Positions 62,761 through 64,000 of a stretch of 64,000 nucleotides of DNA are shown here, piece by piece. The DNA comes from Oxyruncus cristatus. Its lineage: Eukaryota > Chordata > Aves > Passeriformes > Cotingidae. The translations under genes were made by a program, and so were the position numbers. The notes below the pieces were generated by a model. The model had not been told where the DNA came from. It did not search any database and was given only the letters and a program-made list of their open reading frames with translations. Every line of letters starts with the position of its first letter. Within the stretch, counting starts at the first letter, position 1. Where the stretch lies: contig VXAY01001258.1 in assembly GCA_013399855.1 (NCBI GenBank), forward strand, positions 63,994 through 127,993, read 5' to 3'.

Positions 62761-63371
62761 ATGCTGAACTAATCTTGCCACCTGACATTCTTTTCACCAA
62801 TCAGTCTGTGGATTATGGCCAGTTTAAATCTTAGTGATAAACAGGAGTCTCCAATCTTTCAAAGGACAGTGGAATCTGAATTAATTCGCATCCAGCAGAG
62901 GAAAATCAAAATCCTCCCACAAACAGAACTGAGAAACTTCCTAGCCCGCAAGGACGACGTTTATGGAGCAGCAGATGGGCTTTCACACACTGCAGTGCAG
63001 GAGAGCGTGGCCTCCTCAGCTCTCAGACAGCGCTCAGGCTGAGGAGAAGCTAATTCTCACACAGAAATTTATTAATTACACCTTGAAACTCTACCAAGTT
63101 AGCCCATTACTGACACCAGCCCTCAAACTTTCTCATGCATTACTCATCTCTAAAACTTGCAAACATGAAGATTTGAAGCTCCTGTCAAAAATATTTCCAG
63201 GTTACACTTACTAGTCTATGAACCACACACCTCACAGAACCAAAAAAACTCCCAGTCTGACATTTACACAGATAACCAGGGGAAATCCATATAAAAAGGG
63301 AGGAAAATCACACCTGTTTTCTTTAAAGTATTTTTACAATACGTTCCATACTTGGCAACGTAATGAGAGAG
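62761..63371. other. Unique non-coding DNA
   Basis: Nothing is recognised between the conserved-looking block and the CR1 tail. Confidence 0.5.
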
Positions 63372-63602
63372 TAGGTTTAGATTGGATATTGGGAAGGAAT
63401 TCTTCCCTGTGAGGGTGATGAGGCCCTGGCACAGGTTGCCCAGAGAAGCTGTGGATTCCCCATGCCTGGAAGTTTTCAAGGTCAGGTTGGACAGGGCTGG
63501 AGCAACCTGGGCTAGTGGAAGGTGTCCCTGCCCACGGCAGAGGGTTGGAACTGGATGGTCTTTAAAGTCCCTTCCAACCCCAGCCATTCTGGATTTCTAT
63601 GA
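63372..63602 (+). mobile_element. CR1 LINE 3'-end fragment
   Basis: A well-preserved CR1 tail: 'taggtttagattggatat', 'gcacaggttgcccagag', 'gaagttttcaaggtcagg', 'gctagtggaaggtgtccc', 'cttccaaccccagcc' and a decayed terminal repeat, 'attctggatttctatga'. About 230 bases are kept. It is among the least diverged CR1 copies here, with 18874-19017 and 24081-24268. Confidence 0.96.
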
Positions 63603-64000
63603 GTAGACAATTCTTACAACGGAAATGCTTTTCAAAGAACACCAATATACATAGCCTTTGAAAAAGAGGTAAAAGAAAAAGAAGACATTATTTACAGGGC
63701 TGGCCTTTAAAGAAATAACAAAAATAACTCTTGCTTTTATGGTCAACAGTAACATTTGCAGTCCAAGAATCATAAATGTCCTGTAGCAGATGATGATCGC
63801 CTCGCTGACATGACAAATATGAGGCATCTAGTTTTTAATGGCTTTTGTAATTCTTTTCCTTATGGGAGCACCATTCTGTGTAAATGTATTTTAGTCTTCA
63901 GTACTTGGAAGCAACTTCACACATTATTATTCTACATTAGCTTCATTTGTCAGTTTCATGACTAAAGACCTATTGGCCAGATGCAAATGCTGCTTCCTAA
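63603..64000. other. Unique non-coding DNA to the window edge
   Basis: No gene or repeat is recognised. An ATGCAAAT octamer lies near 63981. Confidence 0.5.

Noticed and set aside
1..64000. Prokaryotic features (operons, ribosome binding sites, CRISPR, insertion sequences)
   Set aside because: CR1 elements, CpG depletion and absence of dense long frames show vertebrate nuclear DNA.

Overview
The window reads as vertebrate nuclear DNA, most likely from a bird. It is A+T-rich by eye and CpG-poor. Its only clearly recognisable repeats are CR1 non-LTR retrotransposon (LINE) fragments with the avian 3' end, which reads 'cccttccaacc ... attctgtgattctatg' on the element's sense strand. There are no Alu, B1, L1 or other mammalian repeats. 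Several CR1 tails carry the 'ctagaccaggttgctcc' module typical of Neoaves, so a neoavian, possibly passerine, source is my best guess. That guess rests on remembered repeat families, not on a search.

I recognise no protein-coding gene. The longest open frames are 164-179 codons. None shows a domain I know. Two of them (18871-19365 and 32401-32940) read through CR1 sequence, and a third (34488-34925, 145 codons) lies on a pyrimidine-rich strand where stop codons are rare. There is no CpG-island promoter, rRNA, convincing tRNA, CRISPR array, insertion sequence or operon-like layout. The stretch is best read as a gene desert or the inside of a very large intron.

Layout. 1-6200 is unique DNA with one CpG-enriched patch (about 3174-3252) and one exon-like open segment (4865-4990). 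6224-7126 holds two short CR1 tails in opposite orientation. 7127-15400 is unique DNA with small tandem repeats near 14.6 and 15.0 kb. 15.9-20.7 kb is the most interesting part: several A+T-rich blocks that look like conserved non-coding elements, three exon-like segments with good splice signals (16427-16457, 18513-18605, 20641-20682) and one CR1 tail. 24-38 kb has five CR1 pieces, purine-rich tracts and a 46-nt hairpin (36537-36582). 41.4-42.1 kb is a less A+T-rich unclassified block. 45.6-45.8 kb has a symmetric homeodomain/octamer motif arrangement. 47.1-47.7 kb has an old CR1 reverse-transcriptase-end fragment next to a 50-bp tandem repeat. 53-64 kb has three more CR1 pieces, an octamer-motif cluster (61080-61166) and another conserved-looking block (about 62210-62760).

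No multi-gene system is visible. The candidates worth testing are short exons, regulatory-looking motif clusters and one hairpin. All need a genome alignment or transcript data before they can be called real.
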